The notes under the pieces: model-generated
Seen by the model: only the letters and a program-made list of their open reading frames with translations
Databases searched by the model: none
What the model was told of the DNA's origin: nothing
In this document: piece after piece, positions 26,700 to 35,868 of the stretch
Layout of the letters: every line of letters begins with the position of its first letter
How positions within the stretch are numbered: the stretch's first letter is position 1
Assembly: GCA_964397295.1 (NCBI GenBank)
Contig: CAYNJG010000004.1
Location: forward strand, 14,230-78,229
DNA from: CAYNJG01 sp964397295
GTDB lineage: Bacteria > Planctomycetota > Planctomycetia > Pirellulales > Pirellulaceae
DNA: 64,000 nt
Direction: 5' to 3'
Position numbers and translations under genes: made by a program

Positions 26700-27275
26700 C
26701 TATTTAGAGGGGAATCGAAGATGCAGAAAGTCCAAGAGTATGGACCAGTCTTCACTCTGCACCAGTTTCGAACGAGCAACGATTAGATGATCATTCGATT
26801 CGGTTAAGAATAACAGAACTACGTGTTCAGAACAAAGGAATTGTGAAAACGATGACCATGGAACGGATGCGTCGCCTTCGCCCTTTGACGTTTGGATTCC
26901 GTTTGTGGTCAGCCGCGTCTCTGTTGCGGCAAAAATGCCAATCTTTAACTTTGCATCGCGTTTCAATCTCAGGAAAATCATAAAAAGCGTAAACGGCAAG
27001 ATCGCCGGCATGATCACAAGACCTAGCAGCATGAACGTGTTGCCAAAGAGTGCGTCGCTGGGTGTGAACAAGCCCAACGTCAGAACGAATGCGATGTAAA
27101 TGCCGAGCGTGAGAACTGCGTAGGGCCAGCGCCGCCTCAAAATCAGAACTTGCGTTCGTAGCACGTCCTGAATGGACATCGAACCTGCGAGCAAAATGTC
27201 GCGAGGCAACTGCGCTGACTCGGTGTGTGCGTACGGATCGTTCTTCGGTGCTGAATAGGGATTGTGCTTATTCAT
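26700..27275 (-). CDS. YcxB-like membrane protein
   Basis: A protein of 191 residues. A polar start (MNKHNPYSAPKND, typical of many planctomycete membrane proteins), two membrane segments near residues 55-75 and 85-105, then a cytoplasmic tail with TTNGIQTSKGEGDASVPWSS. The tail matches the YcxB-like C-terminal domain, where a (G)-(D/E)-x-x-(V/I)-PW-x-x-(F/I) pattern is usual. The function of the family is unknown. It lies between rlmKL and the endoglucanase gene on the same strand with short gaps (21 and 8 bases). Confidence 0.72.
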   Translation of the reverse strand: MNKHNPYSAPKNDPYAHTESAQLPRDILLAGSMSIQDVLRTQVLILRRRWPYAVLTLGIYIAFVLTLGLFTPSDALFGNTFMLLGLVIMPAILPFTLFMIFLRLKRDAKLKIGIFAATETRLTTNGIQTSKGEGDASVPWSSFSQFLCSEHVVLLFLTESNDHLIVARSKLVQSEDWSILLDFLHLRFPSK

Positions 27276-27296
27276 TTCGTGCTGAACTTCAGCCAG

Positions 27297-29456
27297 TCAT
27301 GCATGTTGGATCAACCAGCTGCGGTGGATCCGTTGATTTCGAAATTCTTCTGGTAACGTTTTCTTTGTGATTTCTCGAGTGGTCGCGTTTCGAAGATTGT
27401 GTTCCTCGAGCTTAATCCGCCGAAAGTTGGTCGAGAAAAAGATCTGGCCGGTTGGCGTTAGTCGGGTGAGGAGCGAGTTGATTAGTTCCGCATGATGTCG
27501 CTGGATGTCCCACGTATCGTCGGATCGTTTGCTGTTCGAAAACGTGGGTGGGTCACAGACGATCAAATCAAATTCCACGTCGGAGGGCAGGGTACTCACA
27601 TAGGTTCGAGCATCACTGCGGGCGAAGCGATACTTTTGGTCATTCGTGAAGTCGTTGATTTTGAAGTTGCGTTTGGCCCATTCAACGTAAGTGTTCGACC
27701 AATCGACGGTTGTGACTTGCTTGGCGTTTCCATCGGCAGCGTAGACGGAGAAAGCGCCGGTGTACGCGAAAAGATTGAGCACGCGTTTGCCGTCGCTCAT
27801 GTCACGAATCATAGACCTCGCATTGCGGTGGTCCAGGAATAAGCCTGTGTCCGTGTAGTCCGTCAAATTAACGAGAAACTTAAGATTGCCTTCGTGCACG
27901 ATCACTTCTTGCAACGAGTTGTCGAGCTTTTCGTGTTGCTGATCGCCACGTTGACGCATGCGCGACTTCACAAATACGCGATCCTTTGGCACGTTCAATG
28001 TTTCGCTGGCCGTGTGAGCCATCGCTTCCACCCACTCTGCGTGTTGCGCTATATCGCGGTCGTGGGGACGTTCGAATTCGACGATGTGAATTCGGTCTTC
28101 GTACTTGTCCACGACAAAGGGGATTTCAGGAATGTCGCGTTCATAAAGTCGGTAGCACGTGATGCCTCGCTTGGGTAGACGGCGAAAGTGCCGAGCGCGT
28201 TTGCGGAGTCGATTCGCGAAGATTTCGGTTTGTGCTTCGAAGTTGTCCGCACTGCCGCCAAACACGGGCGACAACTTCGGTTTTGTTTGTGTTTCGTCCG
28301 ACGCTTCCGAACTGTTCGCTTGTTTGAGTTTACTCGCGTCACCCGGTCTAGGGCCATGAAACTGATAGTAGGTACATTCAATGCGTCCGTTGTAGAGTTT
28401 CCGGCGACGATCTGCCTGTTTGCCGATCAGCGTTTCGAATTTCGGAAACGAAGTGAAAATGTAGTGCGACCAAGTGGGAAGGCCTCGCAACACGTACGGA
28501 ATCGATTCGTACAAGTGTTGCAGCTCTTCTTGGTCGAGTCGTTCGCCATACGGCGGATTCGTAATGATGACGCCGAACTCTTTCTTGCTGGTGAGGTTTG
28601 CAAACTCAGCTTGCTGGAAATGAATATCGTCGGCGACGTTGGCGTCTGTCGCGTTCTTTCGTGCCAGGGATAGAGCGCCAGCGTGAATATCGCTACCGAA
28701 TAACCGCAGCGGTTCGACGTCGGCACGTAGCGAGTCGGCGTTCTCGCGCGCTGCCGGTAGCGTCTCTTTGGGTACGTGGGTCCATTCTTCGAAAGCAAAC
28801 GATCGTGAGCGGCCTGGAGCCATGTTGCGACCGAGCAGGGCGGCTTCGATCAGAATCGTGCCGCCACCGCAGAACGGGTCGATCAACGGACGTCCCGGTT
28901 GCCAAAAGCTGAGTTGCACCAGCGCTGCGGCCATGGTTTCCTTCAGCGGTGCGCGAGTCGAAATCTCGCGATAGCCGCGTTTGTGGAGACTCGGGCCCGT
29001 CGTGTCGAGTGTCAGTCTAGCGACGTCGTTGCGGAGTCCGATATGAATCCGATATCGCGGACCTGTTTCCGGAAGTGACGAAATACTGGGATTCGCGAGT
29101 AGGCTCTCGACGATCGCCTTTTTCGTTGTGCGTTGGACGGCAGGCACACTGGATAGTAGTGACTTCACCGATGCGCCCGTGACGTGGATCATGGCATCGG
29201 TCGTAAGCCACTGCGTCCAGTCTTCGGATTTGATCGTGTCGAATAGACAATCAAAGTCAGAGCACGGAAACTCGGCAATCGAGATGGAAACACGATCGGC
29301 GCAGCGAAGCCACAGGTTCGTTTTGGCAACATCGCTCCAGTCGCCATCGAATTCGATTTGCCCAGGGCCGACCGTCTTCGTCGCGTAGCCCATTGATTGG
29401 AGTTCACGCGCGACGATCGCTTCGAGACCAAACGCGCAACTTGTGACTAACTTCAT
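27297..29456 (-). CDS. rlmL: Bifunctional 23S rRNA methyltransferase RlmKL
   Basis: A protein of 719 residues. The N-terminal half has a THUMP region (1-155) and an N2-guanine methyltransferase domain with LIDPFCGGGTILIEA and the catalytic ITNPPYGERL (RlmL, G2445). The C-terminal half has LNLFAYTGAFSVYAA and VCDPPTFSNS (RlmK, N7-G2069). The full fused form matches the E. coli arrangement and length (about 700). Numbering of targets follows E. coli. It acts on 23S rRNA during ribosome assembly. Confidence 0.96.
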   Translation of the reverse strand: MKLVTSCAFGLEAIVARELQSMGYATKTVGPGQIEFDGDWSDVAKTNLWLRCADRVSISIAEFPCSDFDCLFDTIKSEDWTQWLTTDAMIHVTGASVKSLLSSVPAVQRTTKKAIVESLLANPSISSLPETGPRYRIHIGLRNDVARLTLDTTGPSLHKRGYREISTRAPLKETMAAALVQLSFWQPGRPLIDPFCGGGTILIEAALLGRNMAPGRSRSFAFEEWTHVPKETLPAARENADSLRADVEPLRLFGSDIHAGALSLARKNATDANVADDIHFQQAEFANLTSKKEFGVIITNPPYGERLDQEELQHLYESIPYVLRGLPTWSHYIFTSFPKFETLIGKQADRRRKLYNGRIECTYYQFHGPRPGDASKLKQANSSEASDETQTKPKLSPVFGGSADNFEAQTEIFANRLRKRARHFRRLPKRGITCYRLYERDIPEIPFVVDKYEDRIHIVEFERPHDRDIAQHAEWVEAMAHTASETLNVPKDRVFVKSRMRQRGDQQHEKLDNSLQEVIVHEGNLKFLVNLTDYTDTGLFLDHRNARSMIRDMSDGKRVLNLFAYTGAFSVYAADGNAKQVTTVDWSNTYVEWAKRNFKINDFTNDQKYRFARSDARTYVSTLPSDVEFDLIVCDPPTFSNSKRSDDTWDIQRHHAELINSLLTRLTPTGQIFFSTNFRRIKLEEHNLRNATTREITKKTLPEEFRNQRIHRSWLIQHA

Positions 29457-29462
29457 CGCGAA

Positions 29463-29891
29463 CTATGCAGCACTAACGGGCGGTGGCGAGGTGATCTCGA
29501 TTTGATGACCATCCGGGTCGAGAATGTAAAGCTGCACTGCACCGTCGGGGCGCTTGCGAGGTCCGGCAATGATCTCCACACCACGCGATAATAAAAACTT
29601 GGCGGCCGCGTCAGCGTCAGCAACACTGAAAGCGATGTGTAACGCGCGCGTCACGCTGGTTGCATCGTAAGTGAGTCCGGCGGTTCCGGCTTCTTCACTA
29701 GCAACGTTCAAATGGATCTGTGTTGTTCCGGCCTCGAACCACAAACCGGGAAAACCGAAGTCGGGCCGAGGGACTTCTTTCATACCCAGCAGGTCAGCGA
29801 AGAATGCCCGACTGCGATCCAGGTCCGCAACAACAAGTGTGACATGATCAATCGCATCGACGGAAATGCGTGCGTTAGTTTCCGTGGCCAC
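29463..29891 (-). CDS. VOC-family (glyoxalase/dioxygenase-fold) protein
   Basis: A protein of 142 residues from a GTG start. Paired beta-alpha-beta-beta-beta units are seen: IDHVTLVVADLDRSRAFFAD with the first metal His, QIHLNVASEE, then ALHIAFSVADADAAAKFL and VQLYILDPDGHQIEI with the last metal Glu. This is a normal single-chain VOC metalloprotein (about 140 residues). The reaction (lactoylglutathione lyase, dioxygenase or resistance-type) cannot be told. It lies six bases upstream of rlmKL, and the two are probably cotranscribed. Confidence 0.9.
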   Translation of the reverse strand: MATETNARISVDAIDHVTLVVADLDRSRAFFADLLGMKEVPRPDFGFPGLWFEAGTTQIHLNVASEEAGTAGLTYDATSVTRALHIAFSVADADAAAKFLLSRGVEIIAGPRKRPDGAVQLYILDPDGHQIEITSPPPVSAA

Positions 29892-30010
29892 GGTGGACTC
29901 CCGAATGGTGTTTGCTAGTTGATCCGATTGACTCGACGAGTCGTTCGAATTGACGATCGCGGGCTAGTATAACGTTTGCTAGTTGCGTTCACACGGGCAT
30001 AGTTTTGCGG

Positions 30011-31123
30011 TCAGTTGTCCTGCGAAAGGCAGGACTTGCGGAGTCGATTCGCAGTGTCGCGGAGTTTCTGATCAGGGTCTTCGTCGCCCTTGAGCAGGAC
30101 CGTGGTGATCGGAGCTCCGGTAGATATTGACTGCCCGGGTGTAGGGATGTCGGCCAGTGTTTGATTGCGGGTGGTAAACTTGTCGAGCAACTCGTCGTTC
30201 GAATCGGGCATGATGACATTGCGGTCGGCGAAGACGACAAGCTTGGCGCACGTTCGAAATTCAGCTTCGACCACGTTGAGGTTTTCTCCACGGCACGCAT
30301 CGACGTGGTATTGCAAGATGGGCTGCGTGAGAGAAACCTCTAGCGTTTCCATCGACGCGGTATAGCGTGGATTCACTTCAATCGGCACGATGCCACATGC
30401 GGTGGCGATGGCATCGATGCCGAACACGCCCACCAAATCGAAGTCGTCGGCCAGTGCTTGAGCGATTGCTAGCCACTGTGTTTTTTGCTCCGCCGTCGGC
30501 GAATAGGAAATCGATCCGCAATAGCCGAATTCATGAGGTGAGCCCCACGGTTCGCCAACCAACATCCGCGATGCGCCCAGAAATTCTGTTTTGCGATTGG
30601 ATTTGCTTGTTGCGAACGCTGCTGAACACGGTTCGCCAGTGGACTCTCTTTGAAACAAGCAGTCTTCGGTGATCGTTTCGGTTTCGTTGACCCGTCTGAC
30701 GTTTGCTCCGCCAGCCGATCGAAGCGGTTTTGCCAACCATCGTTCTCGCGAATCCTTCGGAAGTGAAAGTTGTGTTTCCGGGCAGGCTATGTTGCGTTTG
30801 CTCAGTGCCGATGTCCATTGCAGGGGATCACGAATGTTGCGCAGAGTAACCGCCGTCTGCCCCCACACTGGTCCGATCGTCTGGAGTTCTTCAATTAGCG
30901 ATGGGTAGTTCTCTAGTGCGCCGGTGTAGACGACCGGTAAATCAGGGAACTGTTTTCGGATCGATAAAAAATCATCAGGGTAGTTCGGCACACGAAGGCA
31001 CGTCGCGAAGCTTGCGAGATCCTGGTCTGCGAATAAATCTGCTGCAACGACCTCGAAGCCGGCACGGTGAGCTGACTGCGCGGCGGCTCGAGCAGACGCG
31101 CCAATTATCAAGATCTTTTGCAT
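30011..31123 (-). CDS. ATP-grasp enzyme
   Basis: A protein of 370 residues. The N-terminal pre-grasp Rossmann start is KILIIGASARAAAQSAHRAG, followed by a central ATP-binding lobe with RWLAKPLRSAGGANVRRV and the Mg-binding C-terminal lobe LVGVFGIDAIATACG then PIEVNPRYTASME. The PIEVNPRYT motif is typical of ATP-grasp ligases. Similar proteins in planctomycetes and methylotrophs lie among genes for tetrahydromethanopterin-linked C1 metabolism; no other such gene is in view here, so that link is a guess. It is followed upstream, nine bases away, by the DUF493 gene, in one minus-strand unit. Confidence 0.82.
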   Translation of the reverse strand: MQKILIIGASARAAAQSAHRAGFEVVAADLFADQDLASFATCLRVPNYPDDFLSIRKQFPDLPVVYTGALENYPSLIEELQTIGPVWGQTAVTLRNIRDPLQWTSALSKRNIACPETQLSLPKDSRERWLAKPLRSAGGANVRRVNETETITEDCLFQRESTGEPCSAAFATSKSNRKTEFLGASRMLVGEPWGSPHEFGYCGSISYSPTAEQKTQWLAIAQALADDFDLVGVFGIDAIATACGIVPIEVNPRYTASMETLEVSLTQPILQYHVDACRGENLNVVEAEFRTCAKLVVFADRNVIMPDSNDELLDKFTTRNQTLADIPTPGQSISTGAPITTVLLKGDEDPDQKLRDTANRLRKSCLSQDN

Positions 31124-31132
31124 CGGTGGCAG

Positions 31133-31417
31133 CTACATCGTCATAACAACGCCTTCGACAGATCTAAGCTGCTCGTAGACGGCGAGCACCTGTTCTGCAG
31201 AAGCGAGTGTGGGCAACAGCGTTATGGAAGTATGTTTGCCATTTGGCGTTGAGCGCGTGGTGACTGGGATCTCGTCGGAGTCGAGGTTCACGGACTTTAC
31301 CGCGACGAGGCAGCGATCGACGAAATCATCCGTGCTCGTGCCGATAACCTTTAGTGTGAATTGGCAAGGGAACGTGTGTGTGGCGTTCAGTAGTTCCAGT
31401 GACGTTTCTCGGTCCAC
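31133..31417 (-). CDS. DUF493 (YbeD-like) family protein
   Basis: A protein of 94 residues from a GTG start. It has the ferredoxin-like YbeD/DUF493 pattern: a start with TFPCQFTLKVIGTSTDDFVD, then NGKHTSITLLPTLASAEQVL and the ending helix and strand YEQLRSVEGVVMTM. The length matches E. coli YbeD (87). The family is thought to be regulatory; its role is not known. It is probably cotranscribed with the ATP-grasp gene. Confidence 0.85.
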   Translation of the reverse strand: MDRETSLELLNATHTFPCQFTLKVIGTSTDDFVDRCLVAVKSVNLDSDEIPVTTRSTPNGKHTSITLLPTLASAEQVLAVYEQLRSVEGVVMTM

Positions 31418-31449
31418 GCCGAAGCCTCTCTATGGCTTATCCAGATCTC

Positions 31450-32547
31450 TTAGTTATTCAACACACGTTCGATGGTTGCTTCCAAAACAGGAAGCGGCTG
31501 GTAGCCAGTCATTACTAGTCGAACCATTCCTTTTTTGTCGAGCAATAACATGGTTGGGAAACCGACGAAATCTACGATTTTCTCAGAAGGTTCGAAGTCA
31601 CCGTGCAGGCAAGGATAGTTCATTGGTTGCAGTTTTTGGAAGTCCTCCAGCTTCGTTTTCGCTTCGTCGTACTCGGCGTCACCTATCGGTTTCTCGAAGT
31701 TGATACCGACGAATGCAACTCGATCTTGGAGCTTTGTTTGCAATTCAACTAGGTGTGGGATTTCTGCGCGGCAAGGAGGACACCACGTACCCCAGAGATC
31801 GACGAGCGTCCACTCTTTATCGTCGAAGTCAGTATGTGACACCATGGTGTCGTCTTCGGTGAGTGATTTGAGTGAGAACTCAAACGGGAAAGGCTCGTGA
31901 GTGGTGAGTTCCTTATCGATCTCGTCGCTTAACCAAGTCTGCATTTCCGATACGTATTGTTCATTCTGTACGATCGGGTCTAGTTCGGCGTCCAAAAACA
32001 GAATCTTCGTCTGTCGAAAACCGTGACTTCTTGATTCGACGATCGACTGCCAACCTTTTTCGAGATTCTTGTTGAGAATGTGTCCTTTGGCTTCTTCCAA
32101 CAAAAGGAAGCTGGGCATGTTTCCGAGTTGCTCAATCGACTCCGAGTTTTCGGTGAGCGAGCGAGCCATGTCGCCAAGTTCGAGGCGACGTGCGATTAGA
32201 TTTTCTGGATGATCAGCAAGGGATTGGATCGACTGGTACATCAACGTGGCCAATGCCTTGGTCAAGTTGTCGTCTTTCGAGAAACGTTTTCGTCCCTTTT
32301 GCCCAATCGCGATGGCAGCTTCTGAATCGCCGGATGATGTCAACTGAGCTTGCATCGCTTCGATTACTTCCTGAGCGGATTGAGGCTCGGGTGTCGATGT
32401 TGACGGCGCATCGTCCGCGTTCGTTTTCGCTGTTGTGTTGTTCTCAGAACTGTTCGGTTGTGGAAGAGTGGCCGTGCCCGACTGATTGCATCCAGTCCAA
32501 AAAATACAGGCCATGAGAACAAACGAAACGGTACGAAACTTTTTCAT
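31450..32547 (-). CDS. TlpA-like thioredoxin-fold lipoprotein
   Basis: A protein of 365 residues. The signal peptide ends in a lipobox (FWTGC) at about residue 20, so it is probably a lipoprotein. A Thr/Ser/Pro-rich linker and a helical domain (60-230) follow. The C-terminal thioredoxin fold has the redox motif WGTWCPPCRAEIPHL and later VGFPTMLLLD with the cis-Pro. This is the TlpA/ResA layout: an envelope thiol-disulfide reductase or similar. The N-terminal helical domain is common in planctomycete versions. Confidence 0.9.
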   Translation of the reverse strand: MKKFRTVSFVLMACIFWTGCNQSGTATLPQPNSSENNTTAKTNADDAPSTSTPEPQSAQEVIEAMQAQLTSSGDSEAAIAIGQKGRKRFSKDDNLTKALATLMYQSIQSLADHPENLIARRLELGDMARSLTENSESIEQLGNMPSFLLLEEAKGHILNKNLEKGWQSIVESRSHGFRQTKILFLDAELDPIVQNEQYVSEMQTWLSDEIDKELTTHEPFPFEFSLKSLTEDDTMVSHTDFDDKEWTLVDLWGTWCPPCRAEIPHLVELQTKLQDRVAFVGINFEKPIGDAEYDEAKTKLEDFQKLQPMNYPCLHGDFEPSEKIVDFVGFPTMLLLDKKGMVRLVMTGYQPLPVLEATIERVLNN

Positions 32548-32792
32548 CGAAAATTTGCCAGCAAGTGGATGCCGATTTGTAGAATTAGATGTCGGAGTAT
32601 TACCGGGGCCGGACTTCAGGCAAAGGGGATTTGGCTCGAATCTTCGTGCTGGGCCTAAAATGAGAGGCGAAAAGCGGTCAGAAACTGTTGATTGTTAATC
32701 TGCGCTAGATTGATTTCGAGAACTGGTCAGTTTGGCGAATCGAAGTAACAATTGGGCATACGAATTTTCAACCCCGCGAGCAGTACCCTTTC

Positions 32793-33122
32793 ATGTCCGA
32801 TTATCCAGAGAAGACTTGTTCCATTGATCGTTTAGTGACCCACGACAAACTAGTCGCTGCAGCGATTGCTGGTAAGAAGACGCAGCAGCGACGGGCGGGT
32901 GTTTATGCCTATCCCGGTGAAACCTTCGAGTTAGAAGGTACGCAGTTTGTTGTGAAAGATCTTCGCCAAGAGACATTGGCGGATATGACGGATGTCGAGG
33001 CGCAGAAGGAAGGCTATCCGAACTTAGAGTTCTACAAAGATCTGATTCTGCGCATGCACAAAGGCATGGAATGGAACACTGCTGACACAGTCTGGGTTCA
33101 CGAGTTTGAGATCGCCCAGTAA
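32793..33122 (+). CDS. ASCH/PUA-like domain protein
   Basis: A protein of 109 residues: DKLVAAAIAGKKTQQRRAGV near the start is the GxKx(T)xxxR pattern of ASCH domains. YPGETFELEG and FVVKDLRQETLADM form the barrel strands, and GYPNLEFYKDLI is followed by VWVHEFEIAQ. ASCH domains resemble PUA and are thought to bind RNA; some hydrolyse modified nucleosides. The 245 bases ahead of it (32548-32792) hold no other gene. Confidence 0.72.
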   Translation: MSDYPEKTCSIDRLVTHDKLVAAAIAGKKTQQRRAGVYAYPGETFELEGTQFVVKDLRQETLADMTDVEAQKEGYPNLEFYKDLILRMHKGMEWNTADTVWVHEFEIAQ

Positions 33123-33225
33123 CGCAGGCGATTATCACAGCTATGGTTTTTGCACTGTGTGTGGAACGCTGCGCCGTTAACGAACACACGCCTCAAGACA
33201 AGTCGATTACGTCGCTTTGAGGCTA

Positions 33226-34671
33226 CTATTCATCGCCGCTGCGGCCACGGCCACCACGTGCACCGCCAGCGCGAGGGCGGTTGAGTTTTGGTTTGGGTTT
33301 CTCAATGCCCAATTCGGCCTCGAGGGTGTCCGCCATGTCCGAAACCTTCCTTTGGAAGGTGCCGGTTCCTAGATCCTCTTCGTCTGCCAAAGTTAGTAGT
33401 TCTTTAATCTGGCCGTCGAGGTCTTTCAGATCTTGATCTTCTGGCACAAGTGCGACGAATTTCTTAACTCCTTTATCGACGCAGCCCAATCGGTACTTCA
33501 ACTCGCGACGAGCCTCCGTGAGGAGAGGGTCTTCCTCTTCCTTTTCTTCTTCATCCTCTTCGGCACCACCGCCACCACCGTAGCCGTCGCCGCCGCCATA
33601 ACCACCACCGTAGCCACCGCCGTATCCTCCTCCGTCACCACCACCACCGCCATAGCCACCACCGCCGCCGCCGCCATAGCCACCGCCATAACCGCCTCCG
33701 CCGCCGTAAGCGCCGCCACCTCCTTCGAAGGCGCCACCTCGCTCTTTATGACGGTTTAGCAATCGCGTGCTAACTTCGCGGCAAACATAGGCTGTGGTGG
33801 TGCTGAAGCCTTTTGCAGTATGTCCGACATCTAAGCCGTCCGTTGACTTAATGTTGAGTTTGCCGAGTGCCTCGATCGCGGCACAACGCTTTGAAATCGA
33901 TGCGTCTTTATCATGGATGGACTTGTCCATCATCTTGGCGATCGCATTGTCTTTTCCCGCCCAACCGAGTTCACCCAGGATCTCAATCGCACGACGTTGC
34001 ATCCAATCATGCCCCGATTTCGTTCGAGTCGTTGGGCATTCGGACTCGGCGATTTTGACGGCTGCACCAGCAAAAGTCGTAGCAGCCTTTGCTGGCATTC
34101 GCGAGCCAGCGCGGTGCAGCTTTGCGTGTCGAAGAACGCCGATTAACGCGGCAACTTGAACCGGATCACTGGTCGAGCTCATGCCTCGAAATAAGGTTCC
34201 GTATGTTTTCTTGTAAGGAACAGGTAACGTAGTTCTAGTTGCTTCTTTCTCGTTAAGCGAACCAATAAGTAGCATCGACGTATACTGTGCGGGATACGGA
34301 TAGTTCTTTTTCGTGTCTGGCGTCGCGTTGGAGATACTTTTGCACCACGTGTGTAGGTCGTTGATCATCGACGCATGGGTGCTTGGATTTTGCTTATAGG
34401 CGGCCTCGAGTTCACGCATGACTTGCGTCTTGACATTACCGAGTGTAAGCCCGTCGGAAACCTGCGGAGCCATGGTGCTCGCCAAGAGTGACTTAACGTA
34501 ATAGTTCATCGCCGCGGTTTTGTTGTACGCACTATCGCCCTTGATGAACTTTGCAGCTTCGCGTTGCGTGGCGTTTTTGGGTAGCGGTTTGATTCTCTTC
34601 TGCGCGGAACAAACTTGCGTTGTCGCGGCGATCAAAATGCAAACGCATGTGACGTGATAGAACCTTGTCAT
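33226..34671 (-). CDS. Secreted HEAT-like repeat protein with Gly/Tyr-rich insert
   Basis: A protein of 481 residues. The start at 34671 (MTRFYHVTCVCILIAATT) gives a clean signal peptide; an in-frame start at 34782 gives a non-signal extension. A helical region follows (30-325) with HEAT-like stretches (RAIEILGELGWAGKDNAIA). Then comes a 75-residue Gly/Tyr-rich insert made of GGGYGGG and GYGGGGG units, an acidic EEDEEEKEEED patch, a helical domain and a basic Arg/Gly-rich end (RAGGARGGRGRSGDE). The low-complexity part is built from repeats of a GGTGGC-like triplet pattern and is likely to vary in length between strains. Confidence 0.82.
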   Translation of the reverse strand: MTRFYHVTCVCILIAATTQVCSAQKRIKPLPKNATQREAAKFIKGDSAYNKTAAMNYYVKSLLASTMAPQVSDGLTLGNVKTQVMRELEAAYKQNPSTHASMINDLHTWCKSISNATPDTKKNYPYPAQYTSMLLIGSLNEKEATRTTLPVPYKKTYGTLFRGMSSTSDPVQVAALIGVLRHAKLHRAGSRMPAKAATTFAGAAVKIAESECPTTRTKSGHDWMQRRAIEILGELGWAGKDNAIAKMMDKSIHDKDASISKRCAAIEALGKLNIKSTDGLDVGHTAKGFSTTTAYVCREVSTRLLNRHKERGGAFEGGGGAYGGGGGYGGGYGGGGGGGYGGGGGDGGGYGGGYGGGYGGGDGYGGGGGAEEDEEEKEEEDPLLTEARRELKYRLGCVDKGVKKFVALVPEDQDLKDLDGQIKELLTLADEEDLGTGTFQRKVSDMADTLEAELGIEKPKPKLNRPRAGGARGGRGRSGDE

Positions 34672-35215
34672 ACCCACTTCTCCTACACGAAATTGGTTGG
34701 ATCCAAATTCTTGATTTTGGTGGCGTTTTGCACGCCGATTACCCATAAATACAGAGTAGTTGTTTCTCGAAGGAAATGTCAACTGCTGGGGAATTTACTG
34801 CGTTTTTTCAGCGGTTCGTCTTCTAAATTACTCGGATGTTCGATCACCGAAACGCCATCAATCCTCGAAGCCAAACGCGATTCTTACAATTGTTTGACAT
34901 TCTGTCGCTGTAGCCGGTCGAGTTTGCCGAGTGTTCGGATCCGTTGTCACCGACTCGTTCTCGCGAACATCTGTTACGGAAAGATGTAGCGAATGTCTGT
35001 ATGGCAAGAACAACTACGCTTAGCGAGTGCTTTGCCCGACTTGAGATACGGCGGTGGTTTCGCTCCTCAACGATTGCGTGGTCAACGTGCGCGACCGAAG
35101 GGTCTTGGTTTGCCGTAATTGGCTGATAGTTAGCGTTCTTGACAGCCAAGCCGAAAACCTGATACCGTTTAAACGCTCGAAGTCGCTCGACCAGCGGCTT
35201 CGATCCAGCATTGCT
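34672..35215. other. Intergenic region without a supported gene
   Basis: These 544 bases lie between the start of the HEAT/Gly-rich protein gene and tRNA-Ala. It must contain the promoters of both. Short open frames on either strand have no family pattern or ribosome site. No repeat or hairpin stands out. Confidence 0.6.
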
Positions 35216-35288
35216 GGGGGATTAGCTCAGTTGGGAGAGCGTTTGGCTGGCAGCCAAAAGGTCGTCGGTTCGAACCCGTCATCCTCCA
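35216..35288 (+). tRNA. tRNA-Ala (anticodon GGC)
   Basis: The cloverleaf folds fully: acceptor GGGGGAT with ATCCTCC, D arm GCTC/GAGC, anticodon stem TTTGG/CCAAA around loop CTGGCAG (anticodon GGC, codon GCC), and T arm with loop TTCGAAC. The acceptor includes the G3-U70 wobble pair that marks alanine tRNAs, which settles the identity. The discriminator is A (35288); CCA is not encoded. A truncated integrase gene lies about 110 bases downstream, the usual layout for an element inserted at a tRNA 3' end. Confidence 0.96.
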
Positions 35289-35350
35289 CTTCTCGTAAGT
35301 CATTGTCAAAAGCCGCTTTGCGGTTCTCGGGTGTGACGCATTTTGATGAG

Positions 35351-35376
35351 CGCAAACCAGTACATACTGGTTTGCG
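35351..35376. repeat. Perfect 12-bp inverted repeat between tRNA-Ala and the integrase remnant
   Basis: The arms CGCAAACCAGTA (35351-35362) and TACTGGTTTGCG (35365-35376) pair perfectly around the two bases CA. It lies 25 bases ahead of the integrase start. It could be a recombinase or repressor site of the element, or a tRNA terminator without a T run. Confidence 0.75.
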
Positions 35377-35400
35377 GCTTTCAACATGAAAGTTCACACC

Positions 35401-35679
35401 ATGCCACGTCTTGAAAAGTCTCTTCCGCGCCTGGGAATCCACAAGCCAAGCGGCCAGTTCTGCGTCGATCTAAGCGGCCGCTGCATCTACCTCGGTAAGA
35501 CGAAGCGTATCGCCAAACAGAACTACGATATCGCCGTTGCCGAATGGCTGTCCAACGGTCGCCAACACCCCGTCGCCAAGTCCCAGCAAGTGACCGTCAA
35601 TAAGGTGATCCTCGACTATGTGAAGTTCGCCAAGACGTACTACGTCAAGCGGGGCAAACTCACAAGCGAGTACCTGTGA
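35401..35679 (+). pseudogene. Truncated tyrosine integrase (N-terminal arm-binding part only)
   Basis: A frame of 92 residues from MPRLEKSLPRLG (an in-frame ATG at 35386 adds five). The parts GIHKPSGQFCVDLSGRCIYLG and YDIAVAEWLSNGRQ follow the arm-type DNA-binding start of planctomycete site-specific integrases. The core-binding and catalytic domains (R...HxxR...Y) are absent; the frame stops at 35679, and no continuation is seen in other frames before the 3' end of hsdR. Full-length relatives have about 350-450 residues. It is therefore a remnant marking the left end of an island at tRNA-Ala. Confidence 0.78.
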
Positions 35680-35803
35680 CGCGGGTTGTCACATTGCCAG
35701 ACAGAGTAAGAACAAGCTCTCTCGTTTCGACGCGAAAGGTTTCTGCACTATGTGGCACCTGCCACTCTGCAAAAGCGAAAGAGTTTTGGTCAGCACCGCT
35801 ATT

Positions 35804-35828
35804 GGAGGGTCCCTCCACGGGGGCCCCC
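35804..35828. repeat. Two adjacent GC-rich palindromes at the 3' side of hsdR
   Basis: GGAGGGTCCCTCC (35804-35816) and GGGGGCCCCC (35819-35828) lie two bases apart, about 40 bases beyond the stop of hsdR. They may act together as a transcript end for the minus-strand operon, though no T run follows. The stretch 35680-35868 has no other feature. Confidence 0.6.
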
Positions 35829-35868
35829 AAGGGATCTGAAAAGCGACACATTACCAACTGGACTGAAC

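Noticed and set aside
33433..33759. Plus-strand frame of Ala/Thr/Val repeats
   Set aside because: It is the complement of the Gly/Tyr-rich repeat of the real gene.
35260..35400. Direct repeat of the tRNA-Ala 3' end as a second att site
   Set aside because: I scanned the window for the T-arm and acceptor end and found no second copy, so no att pair is reported.
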